NCBI RefSeq assembly: GCF_004022265.1
Contig: NZ_SAVB01000014.1
Coordinates: 1-64,000, forward strand
Length of the DNA stretch: 64,000 nucleotides
Reading direction: 5' to 3'
From: Paenirhodobacter ferrireducens
GTDB taxonomy: Bacteria; Pseudomonadota; Alphaproteobacteria; Rhodobacterales; Rhodobacteraceae
This document shows positions 56,561 through 64,000 of this stretch, piece by piece (within the stretch, counting starts at the first letter, position 1; each line of letters opens with the position of its first letter). The position numbers and the translations under genes are program-made. The notes under the pieces are model-generated. The model was not told where the DNA came from, searched no databases, and saw only the letters and a program-made list of their open reading frames with translations.

Positions 56561-56614
56561 GGAACCCCACAGGATCTGGCTTGCATCCCGGGGCCATTCC
56601 GCCATATCTGGGGC

Positions 56615-57259
56615 ATGTTCAGGTTTTGTTTACTCCTTGCCCTCTGCGCCGGACCGGCCTTCGGGGCGATGCTCGACGGCCCGGTGCGGGTGATCGACGG
56701 CGACACGCTGGAGATTTCCGGCGAGCGGGTGCGGCTTTTCGGCATTGATGCGCCCGAGCATGACCAGCGCTGCACCGATGCGGCAGGCCGGCCCTGGGCT
56801 TGCGGCGCGCGCGCGACCGAGGCGCTGCGCGATCTGACCAAGGGCCGGGCGGTGCGCTGTTCGGGCGAGGAGCAGGACCGCTACGGCCGGCTTGTGGCGC
56901 GCTGTGCGGTTGCCGGACGCGACCTTGGCGCGGCGATGGTGCGCGACGGCATGGCCTTCGCCTATCGCCGCTATTCGCTCGACTACGTCGCCGAGGAGGG
57001 GCAGGCGAAGGCGGCGAAGCGCGGGATCTGGGCGGGCACGGCCGAGAACCCCGCCGCGGTGCGCGCGGGCGCCCGGCCGGTGCAGGCGGCGCCCAAGGGA
57101 TGCGCGATCAAGGGCAACATCTCGTCGCGCGGGCGGATCTATCACCTGCCGGACGACCGCAGCTATGCCAAGACCCGGATCAACACCGCGACGGGTGAGC
57201 GCTGGTTCTGCACCGAGGCCGAGGCGCGTGCCGCGGGCTGGCGCCACGCCGGCGACTGA
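56615..57259 (+). CDS. secreted thermonuclease family protein
   Basis: The 214-residue protein has a signal peptide (CLLLALCAGPAFGAML) and a staphylococcal-nuclease fold: VIDGDTLEISGERVRLFGID, ending APEHDQ, and the catalytic Arg region EEQDRYGRLVARC. The residues Arg (GERVR), Glu (APEHD) and Arg (DRYGR) match SNase catalysis. A C-terminal Cys-containing tail (KGCAIKGNISSRGRIYHLPD) resembles a second small binding domain. It is a periplasmic or secreted DNase/RNase. Confidence 0.87.
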   Translation: MFRFCLLLALCAGPAFGAMLDGPVRVIDGDTLEISGERVRLFGIDAPEHDQRCTDAAGRPWACGARATEALRDLTKGRAVRCSGEEQDRYGRLVARCAVAGRDLGAAMVRDGMAFAYRRYSLDYVAEEGQAKAAKRGIWAGTAENPAAVRAGARPVQAAPKGCAIKGNISSRGRIYHLPDDRSYAKTRINTATGERWFCTEAEARAAGWRHAGD

Positions 57260-57332
57260 GGCACGCGACGGCGGCGTGGACAAGGGCCGCGCCGCAGCGC
57301 AGAGTTGCCGGCAGTTCTTTCGGGAGACTGTC

Positions 57333-57872
57333 ATGGATGCAAAGTTGCGCGCGCTGGCCGAGCGCCTTCTGGGCAAGCCGCTCGAGGCGCTGAGCGAGCG
57401 CGACCGGCGCGTGCTGAAGCGGGTGGCCGAGAAGGCGACGATCTCGCGCGATCTGAGCGTCGAGCACGGCAGCCTTGGCGCGCGGGTCGCCGACCGGGTG
57501 GCGGCCTTCGGTGGGTCGTGGACCTTCATCTTTCTGTTCTTCGCCGTGCTTGTCGTCTGGGTGGTGCTGAATGCGGTGCTGCTGATGGCGCCGCCCGACC
57601 CTTACCCCTTCGTCTTCCTCAACCTGATCCTGTCGATGGTCGCGGCGTTCCAGGCGCCGGTGATCATGATGTCGCAAAACCGCCAGGCCGAGAAGGACCG
57701 CGAGGCGGCGGCGCATGACTATGAGGTCAACCTGAAATCCGAGCTGGAGATCATGCGGTTGCACGAGAAGATCGACGACATGCGGATGGTGGCGATCGAG
57801 GGGCGGTTCAAGGAACTCGAGGGGCGGCTCGACGAGATTGCGGCGGCGTTGCGCAATCCGCCGCAGGTTTGA
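57333..57872 (+). CDS. DUF1003 membrane protein
   Basis: The 179-residue protein has a basic helical N terminus, two transmembrane segments (WTFIFLFFAVLVVWVVLNAV and YPFVFLNLILSMVAAFQAPV) and a cytoplasmic coiled-coil tail (MSQNRQAEKDREAAAHDYEV). This is the DUF1003 layout. The function is unknown. I start at ATG 57333. Confidence 0.9.
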   Translation: MDAKLRALAERLLGKPLEALSERDRRVLKRVAEKATISRDLSVEHGSLGARVADRVAAFGGSWTFIFLFFAVLVVWVVLNAVLLMAPPDPYPFVFLNLILSMVAAFQAPVIMMSQNRQAEKDREAAAHDYEVNLKSELEIMRLHEKIDDMRMVAIEGRFKELEGRLDEIAAALRNPPQV

Positions 57873-57940
57873 CCCGGGTCAAGGCAGGTGGGGCGATCTC
57901 GCGCTAAGCTCTTGATGAAATTCACAGAGGGAGACGCCAG

Positions 57941-58180
57941 ATGTCCAACACGCCGCACACGCTGCAGGAAGAATTCCCGTTCGAGATCGAGAAGCTGCGC
58001 GCGCTGAAGGGCGCGGATGCACGCTTTGCGAAGCTGCTCGAAGACTATGACGCGATCAATGACCGTGTGCATCGTGCGGAAACCCATGTCGATCCGGTCG
58101 AGGAGCTGGCCGAGGTCGAGTTGCGCAAGCAGCGTGCCGCGATCAAGGATGAGATCGCGCGGATGCTCGCCACCGCCTGA
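57941..58180 (+). CDS. YdcH family protein (DUF465)
   Basis: The 79-residue helical hairpin protein has EFPFEIEKLRALKGADARFA and AEVELRKQRAAIKDEIARML, the YdcH/DUF465 pattern. The function is unknown. AGAGGGAGACG precedes the ATG. A strong terminator follows at 58202. Confidence 0.9.
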   Translation: MSNTPHTLQEEFPFEIEKLRALKGADARFAKLLEDYDAINDRVHRAETHVDPVEELAEVELRKQRAAIKDEIARMLATA

Positions 58181-58201
58181 GGGGGCGGGGAGGAACGAGA
58201 G

Positions 58202-58228
58202 GGCCCCGGGGAAACCCGGGGCCTTTCG
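58202..58228. terminator. bidirectional terminator between ydcH-like gene and pccR
   Basis: The 9-bp stem GGCCCCGGG/CCCGGGGCC (58202-58210 with 58215-58223, GAAA loop) is followed by TTTCGTTT. Confidence 0.85.
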
Positions 58229-58230
58229 TT

Positions 58231-59625
58231 TCAGGCGATGTCGTAGGGCAGCAGGCCGCGGCGGTCCGGGTCGACGCGCAGCCGCCGTTCCAGTGGCGGC
58301 ACCGAGCGCTGGTGGCAATCCTTGCGCTCGCAGATCCGGCAGGAGATGCCGATCGGCTGATAGGCGCGGGGGTTGGTCAGCTCCATGTCGTCGGCATAGA
58401 CGAGGCCGCGGGCATGGCTGACCTCGCAGCCGAGGCAGATCGCATAGCGCCGCACCGGCGCGGTGAAGGAGCCGCCCGATTTCGACACATCGCGCGCCAG
58501 GCACAGATAGCGCACGCCGTCGGGGGTCTCGGCCAACTGGCGCAGGAAGCGGGTCGGCGTCTCGAAGGCCTGATGCACGTTCCACAGCGGGCAGGCGCCG
58601 CCGAAGCGGGCGAATTGCAGCCGGGTCGCCGAGTGGCGCTTGGTGATCGTGCCGGCCTGATCGACGCGGACGAAGAAGAACGGGATGCCCTTCGCGCCCG
58701 GCCGCTGCAGCGTCGAGAGCCGGTGCGCCACCTGCTCGATCGAGGCGCCGAAGATGTCGGCAAGACGCTCGAGATCGTGGCGGGTGTCCTGCGCGGCCTC
58801 GAGAAAGGCACGGTAGGGCATCAGCGCGGCGCCGGCGAAATAGTTGGCGAGCCCGATCTTGGCGATGGCGCGCGAGGTCTCGGACTGGAATCGCGCGAGG
58901 TCGAGCGTGGCGTCGATCAGTTCGTTCTGGGTGATCAGCGCGACCTGGTGCAAGAGCTGGAAGGCCTGTGTCGGGCGCCCGGCATGCGAGGAGATGCGCA
59001 GCGTCTCGCCCTCGCGGCTGCGCAGCGCCGAGATGTCGGAAAACTGCACGTCGACGCCGCGCTTCGCCAGCACCTCGACGGCCCGGGAAACCGGGTCCAA
59101 TCGGTTGCCATTCGGGCAGGAAAAGCGCTCGGCCGCGCGATCGACCGCATCGAGGTAATTGTCGCAATAGTGAAAGAAGTCGCGCACCTCTTCCCAGGGG
59201 CTGACGACCGTCTGCGCGCCTTCGCGGCCCAAAGCCTCGTCCAGCGAGGCGAGCCGTTCATGTGCCTGGCGATAGGCGCGGTGCAGCTCGAGAAACGACC
59301 GCGCCAGCGCCGGCGCATTCGAGGCGGTCAGGCGCAGATCGGCAAGCGGCGGTGCGCCATCGGCAAAGACCGGGTCGGCGAGCGCCTCGCGCATGTCACT
59401 GACCAGCCGCTCGGCATCGCCGGCCGACAGTTCGGTCACGTCGAGACCGAATTCGCCCGCCAGCGCCAGCACCACCGTGGCCGAGACCGGGCGGTGGTTG
59501 TTCTCCATCTGGTTCAGATAGGGCAGCGAAACGCCCAGCCGGTCGGCGAAGGCCTTCTGCGTCAGACCGAGTCGCGCCCGCGTCTCGCGCAGCTTCACCC
59601 CGGCGTAGAGTTTCTGAGTCGCCAT
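58231..59625 (-). CDS. pccR: ScfR-family propionyl-CoA carboxylase regulator PccR
   Basis: The 464-residue protein begins with an XRE HTH (about 10-60; LGLTQKAFADRLGVSLPYLN) followed by a long helical effector domain (DUF2083/IrrE-like region) and a C-terminal Cys cluster (CLGCEVSH, CRICERKDC). This is the short-chain fatty acyl-CoA regulator family. In Rhodobacter sphaeroides a member, PccR, binds paired TTTGCAAA sites and controls pccB. Here two perfect TTTGCAAA boxes lie upstream of its own start, and a third set lies before pccB 3 kb away, which supports the name. Confidence 0.9.
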   Translation of the reverse strand: MATQKLYAGVKLRETRARLGLTQKAFADRLGVSLPYLNQMENNHRPVSATVVLALAGEFGLDVTELSAGDAERLVSDMREALADPVFADGAPPLADLRLTASNAPALARSFLELHRAYRQAHERLASLDEALGREGAQTVVSPWEEVRDFFHYCDNYLDAVDRAAERFSCPNGNRLDPVSRAVEVLAKRGVDVQFSDISALRSREGETLRISSHAGRPTQAFQLLHQVALITQNELIDATLDLARFQSETSRAIAKIGLANYFAGAALMPYRAFLEAAQDTRHDLERLADIFGASIEQVAHRLSTLQRPGAKGIPFFFVRVDQAGTITKRHSATRLQFARFGGACPLWNVHQAFETPTRFLRQLAETPDGVRYLCLARDVSKSGGSFTAPVRRYAICLGCEVSHARGLVYADDMELTNPRAYQPIGISCRICERKDCHQRSVPPLERRLRVDPDRRGLLPYDIA

Positions 59626-59637
59626 CGCGCCCCTCCC

Positions 59638-59665
59638 TTTGCAAAGCCAGTCCTAGCTTTGCAAA
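59638..59665. promoter_or_regulatory. two perfect TTTGCAAA boxes upstream of pccR
   Basis: TTTGCAAA occurs at 59638-59645 and 59658-59665, each within CTTTGCAAAG, 20 bp centre to centre, 13-40 bp upstream of the pccR start codon. This is the reported PccR/ScfR core and suggests autoregulation; the spacer is 12 bp rather than the 4 bp I recall for the pccB site. Confidence 0.75.
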
Positions 59666-59674
59666 GGTTTGACG

Positions 59675-60874
59675 TCAAATCCCGAGGACGCGGCGTCGGC
59701 GCAGATGGACCCAGCCGATCGCGGCGACCGAGCCGGCCGAGCACGCGGCCATCAGCACGACGAGCGGCAGCGCCCCGGTGCCCGGGCCGAGGATCAGCCC
59801 CGCGACCGAGGAGGCGATGGCGCCGCCGCCGATGGTCAGCGTTGCGCCAAGGCCCGAGGCAGTGCCGGCGAGTTCCGGGCGGACGGTCATCAGCCCGGCA
59901 TTGGCCGAGGGCAGCGACAGCCCGTTGCCGATGCTGGTCAGCCCGACGGTGCCGAAGAAGATCACCGGGTGGTGCAGGCCCGCCGCCTCGGCCGCGAGCG
60001 AGAGCGCGAGAATGGCAGTGGCGAAGGCGGTGCCGATCAGCACCATCCGGTCCATGCCGAGGCGCGTGGCGAAGCGGCCCGAGAGGAAATTGCCGATCAC
60101 ATAGCCGCCTGCGGGGACGGCGAAGAAATAGCCGACCTCGGCCGGGCTGAGCCCGAAGACCTGCGCGCCGACGAAGGGGGCGCCGCCGAGATAGGCGAAA
60201 TAGACCGCCGAGGCGAGTGCCGCGGACAGGCTGTAGCCCCAGAAGCGGTGCGAGCGCAGCAGCACCGGATAGCCCGCCAGCTGGTCGCGGAAGGGCACGC
60301 CCCCGGCGCTCAGCGTCTCGCCCAGATCGGCCCAGACAAGGGCAAGGGTGAGCGCGCCTAGAACGAAGAGCAGCAGGAAGCTTGCCCGCCAGCCGAAGGT
60401 GACATCGAGAAAGCCGCCGACCACCGGCCCGACCATCGGCACCAGCGCCATGCCCATGGTGACATAGCCGATCATCGAGGCGGCTTCGGGCCCCGGGAAC
60501 ATGTCGCGCACCGCGGCGCGCGAGAGCACGAAGGAGGTGGCGATCACCGCCTGCGCGAAGCGCGCGGCCAGGAAGGTCTCGGCCGAGGGCGCCAGCAGCG
60601 TGCCGAGCGAGGCGAGGGTGAAGATGGCATAGACCGCGATCAGCACCCGGCGCCGGCCGAAGCGGTCGGAGATCGGCCCGATCACCAGTTGCAGGAGCGC
60701 CGAGACCCCGAGATAGGCCGAGACCGCCAGCTGTATCACCGCGTAGTCCACGCCGAAATGCCGTGCCATGCCGGTCAGCGAGGGCAGGAACACGTTCATG
60801 CTGAGCGCCGCGAGCCCGGAGACGAGCACGAGGGTGACGATATTGGGCGGGGAGCGACGGTTCAGAAAGGCCAT
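59675..60874 (-). CDS. Bcr/CflA family multidrug exporter (MFS)
   Basis: The 399-residue protein has twelve transmembrane segments, the MFS motif PISDRFGRRRVLIAVYAIFT and MRx-type second-half structure, as in Bcr/CflA. The substrate is unknown. It precedes pccR on the same strand, only 49 bp upstream, and the TTTGCAAA boxes sit in that gap. Confidence 0.9.
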   Translation of the reverse strand: MAFLNRRSPPNIVTLVLVSGLAALSMNVFLPSLTGMARHFGVDYAVIQLAVSAYLGVSALLQLVIGPISDRFGRRRVLIAVYAIFTLASLGTLLAPSAETFLAARFAQAVIATSFVLSRAAVRDMFPGPEAASMIGYVTMGMALVPMVGPVVGGFLDVTFGWRASFLLLFVLGALTLALVWADLGETLSAGGVPFRDQLAGYPVLLRSHRFWGYSLSAALASAVYFAYLGGAPFVGAQVFGLSPAEVGYFFAVPAGGYVIGNFLSGRFATRLGMDRMVLIGTAFATAILALSLAAEAAGLHHPVIFFGTVGLTSIGNGLSLPSANAGLMTVRPELAGTASGLGATLTIGGGAIASSVAGLILGPGTGALPLVVLMAACSAGSVAAIGWVHLRRRRVLGI

Positions 60875-60958
60875 GGCTCAGCGCTAGGGGCCGGGGCGGG
60901 CTTTGTCCATCGCGGAAATGTGTCGGCACAAGAGCCGTGCTCGGGGGCAGGGGGGCGC

Positions 60959-61309
60959 TCAGCTGCGGCCGGTGAAGATCACCGCGACGCCCGCGACGAT
61001 CAGCACGAAGCCCGCCACGGTGCGCCAGGTGATCGCCTCGCCCAGCCAGACGGCGTTGAACAGCACGAAGATGGTGAGCGAGATCACCTCCTGGATGGTC
61101 TTCAGCTGCGCCGCCGACAGGGCGCCATAGCCGATCCGGTTCGCCGGCACCTGCAGCAGGTATTCGAAGAAGGCGATGCCCCAGCTGACCAGAATCGCGA
61201 CGATCAGCGGCGCCGACTTGAAGCGCAGATGGCCATACCAGGCGACCGTCATGAACAGGTTCGAGGCGGTGAGCAGAAGCACGGTGATGAGCGGAGCGGG
61301 AAGCGACAT
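60959..61309 (-). CDS. DUF486 family membrane protein
   Basis: The 116-residue protein has four transmembrane segments and the DUF486 pattern NLFMTVAWYGHLRF, FFEYLLQVPANRIGY and AQLKTIQEVISLTIFVLFNA. It resembles small DMT-type proteins; the function is unknown. I start at ATG 61309. Confidence 0.9.
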   Translation of the reverse strand: MSLPAPLITVLLLTASNLFMTVAWYGHLRFKSAPLIVAILVSWGIAFFEYLLQVPANRIGYGALSAAQLKTIQEVISLTIFVLFNAVWLGEAITWRTVAGFVLIVAGVAVIFTGRS

Positions 61310-61517
61310 GGCGGACCTGCGACGGGAGGGACGGCCCGGCTTAGCGCGCCGGCGCCGCCCTCGCCAGAGGCTTTGCAACGGCCGGGAAAGGCCCGCAAGC
61401 AAGGGGTTGCATGTCCTTTCCGGCAGGATCACCTTGCGTCAGGTCGAAGCGGAAGGCGGGAGGAGTCGGCGCTGGAGTTCGCGAATATGCAATTCGCACG
61501 CATGGCGCTGCCAACAA

Positions 61518-61535
61518 TTTGCAAATTTTCGCAAA
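61518..61535 (+). promoter_or_regulatory. PccR-type boxes upstream of pccB
   Basis: TTTGCAAA at 61518-61525 is followed at 61528-61535 by TTCGCAAA (one mismatch), about 60-75 bp before the pccB start. A TATAGG -10-like hexamer at about 61562-61567 lies downstream. This fits the described PccR control of pccB. Confidence 0.7.
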
Positions 61536-61593
61536 TCCGCTTTGTAATAATCTTGCGCAAGTATAGGGTGCGCCAAACGTCGGAGGGGACCCC

Positions 61594-63126
<1,533 letters not shown>

Positions 63127-63136
63127 GGGGCGCGGA

Positions 63137-63580
63137 ATGGGGCGCGCGGCCGGGCAGTTGCAACGCCTGAGCAGGGTGGCAGTCGCCATCCTGACCGGGA
63201 TTGCGCTTGCCCGGCCCGCCTCCGCCGAGGTGGCGGGGAGCGGCGCGCCGGTTCCAGTGCCTTCCGGCGAGGAGGTGCATTGGATCGAGACGATCCGGGA
63301 TTCGCAGGGGCCCGCCGGGCTGACCTTGCGGTTCCGCTTCCTCGCTCCCGCCATCGGGGGCGGGAGCCCGGTCTCGCAGGAGGCGGCCGAGGCGGACATG
63401 CAGGCCCTGTGTGATGGATTCGCCTTGCCGCGCGTGCCCGAAGTCGGGCCGAGGCCGGCGCAGATCGTCATCAGCCTGTCGGACCGGCTTGTCCCCTTCG
63501 GCGAGACCGATGACGAGGCGGTGCAATATTTCGAGGCCTATTCCATTGAGGATGGGGCCTGCGTTTGGGAGTTGTTCTGA
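63137..63580 (+). CDS. secreted hypothetical protein (DUF6497-like)
   Basis: The 147-residue protein has a signal peptide (LSRVAVAILTGIALARPASA) and a small domain with GLTLRFRFLAPAIGG and PAQIVISLSDRLVPFGETDD, ending FEAYSIEDGACVWELF. It matches a family found next to pccB in Rhodobacteraceae, which I recall as DUF6497. The function is unknown. It starts 10 bp after pccB and may be co-transcribed. Confidence 0.75.
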   Translation: MGRAAGQLQRLSRVAVAILTGIALARPASAEVAGSGAPVPVPSGEEVHWIETIRDSQGPAGLTLRFRFLAPAIGGGSPVSQEAAEADMQALCDGFALPRVPEVGPRPAQIVISLSDRLVPFGETDDEAVQYFEAYSIEDGACVWELF

Positions 63581-63842
63581 TGCGTGGCGGGAGGAGCCGG
63601 AAAGCAGGGCAGGGGGCGGGCGCACAGGCGTCGCGCCGGCCGCAGACCTGCGCCGTGGCGCGCGTGCATCAGGCTGATGCGGCGGCGCCACATCCGCAGC
63701 CGATTGCATCTTGCCACTTCTTCGCTCTGAAATCGCAAGATATTGTGACGGCGGGCCGGAATCATCCGGCTCTTGGCATGATCGGGGAAAAGGAACCGCG
63801 GCATATTGCGTCGCGGCAGCTCCAGCCCCATTGGAGAACAAA

Positions 63843-63962
63843 ATGTCGAAAGCTCTCATCGCTGTTGCTCTGCTCGCCTTCGTCGCCGCCTGCGCCCCGA
63901 AGACCGAGCCGGTCGCTCCGGCCGTCACGACCGAACCGACCTACACCGGCAAGTACAAGTGA
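63843..63962 (+). CDS. tiny lipoprotein (39 aa)
   Basis: The frame MSKALIAVALLAFVAACAPK, ending TEPTYTGKYK, has a lipobox (Cys17 in VAAC) and a 22-residue mature part. Very short lipoproteins of this type lie between pccB and pccA in many Rhodobacterales. GGAGAACAAA precedes the ATG. Confidence 0.8.
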   Translation: MSKALIAVALLAFVAACAPKTEPVAPAVTTEPTYTGKYK

Positions 63963-64000
63963 TCTGATCCGGGGGCGGGGCGTCGCTGCCGCCCCCGGCC

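Overview
This window is chromosomal DNA from a GC-rich alphaproteobacterium of the Rhodobacter/Paracoccus group (Rhodobacteraceae). The evidence is the strong GC bias, the gene order irr-fabA-fabB-fabI, an LdtR-type MarR regulator, a 39-residue lipoprotein and a DUF6497-like gene after pccB, and a ScfR-family regulator (PccR) close to pccB. I saw no rRNA, tRNA, CRISPR array, insertion sequence or prophage. Most of the window is ordinary housekeeping and metabolic sequence with short operons.

Layout. 0-12 kb: glutathione S-transferase, PPK2 polyphosphate kinase, a cytochrome c'/cytochrome b561 pair, a MATE exporter, an aspartate-type aminotransferase, SdhE, LdtR, a serine hydrolase, a DUF2237 protein, EpmA and EF-P (with Lys34, the residue EpmA modifies), and a GNAT acetyltransferase. 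12-18 kb: irr and the fabA-fabB-fabI unsaturated fatty acid block, a membrane protein, an alpha/beta hydrolase and a DUF1810 protein. 17.0-18.0 kb: a conspicuously AT-rich insert directly behind thyX. It encodes a TIR-domain protein split into two frames at an A AAA AAC heptamer. 19-22 kb: a surface-lipoprotein/Slam-like barrel pair (type 11 secretion system type), a glyoxalase and pth. 22.7-30 kb: a TetR regulator with a palindromic operator facing a trimethylamine-dehydrogenase-family enzyme, a GAPDH paralogue, a Bax-inhibitor-1 protein, a DUF1127/LysR divergent pair and a quinone oxidoreductase.

30-40 kb: an XRE regulator, hisN, and a loose purine-salvage group (8-oxoguanine deaminase, NCS2 permease, guanine deaminase). 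It is interrupted by a 2.2 kb gene-poor stretch (36.2-38.4 kb) holding remnants of a transglutaminase-like gene and a cold-shock gene. 40-49 kb: a HEPN-like protein, MgtE, 5-formyl-THF cyclo-ligase, a YmdB-type phosphoesterase, an SLC13/TrkA_C permease, YebC, and a divergent ArgP/LysE-type pair. 49-56.6 kb: the choline-to-betaine locus, with choXWV on the minus strand facing betI-betB-betA and a BetI-type palindrome between them. 56.6-64 kb: a nuclease, a DUF1003 protein, YdcH, pccR, a Bcr/CflA exporter, a DUF486 protein, pccB and two small downstream genes. pccA would be expected just beyond the window.

A dispersed intergenic element with the core RGTATTTYSGGCAAG, often preceded by a GGGGGC/GCCCCC hairpin, occurs at least eight times near gene ends. 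Two opposed copies form a 26-bp perfect inverted repeat at 49.7 kb. The observations I would follow first are the TIR gene with the possible -1 frameshift, the T11SS-like pair, the TTTGCAAA operator set, and the dispersed element.
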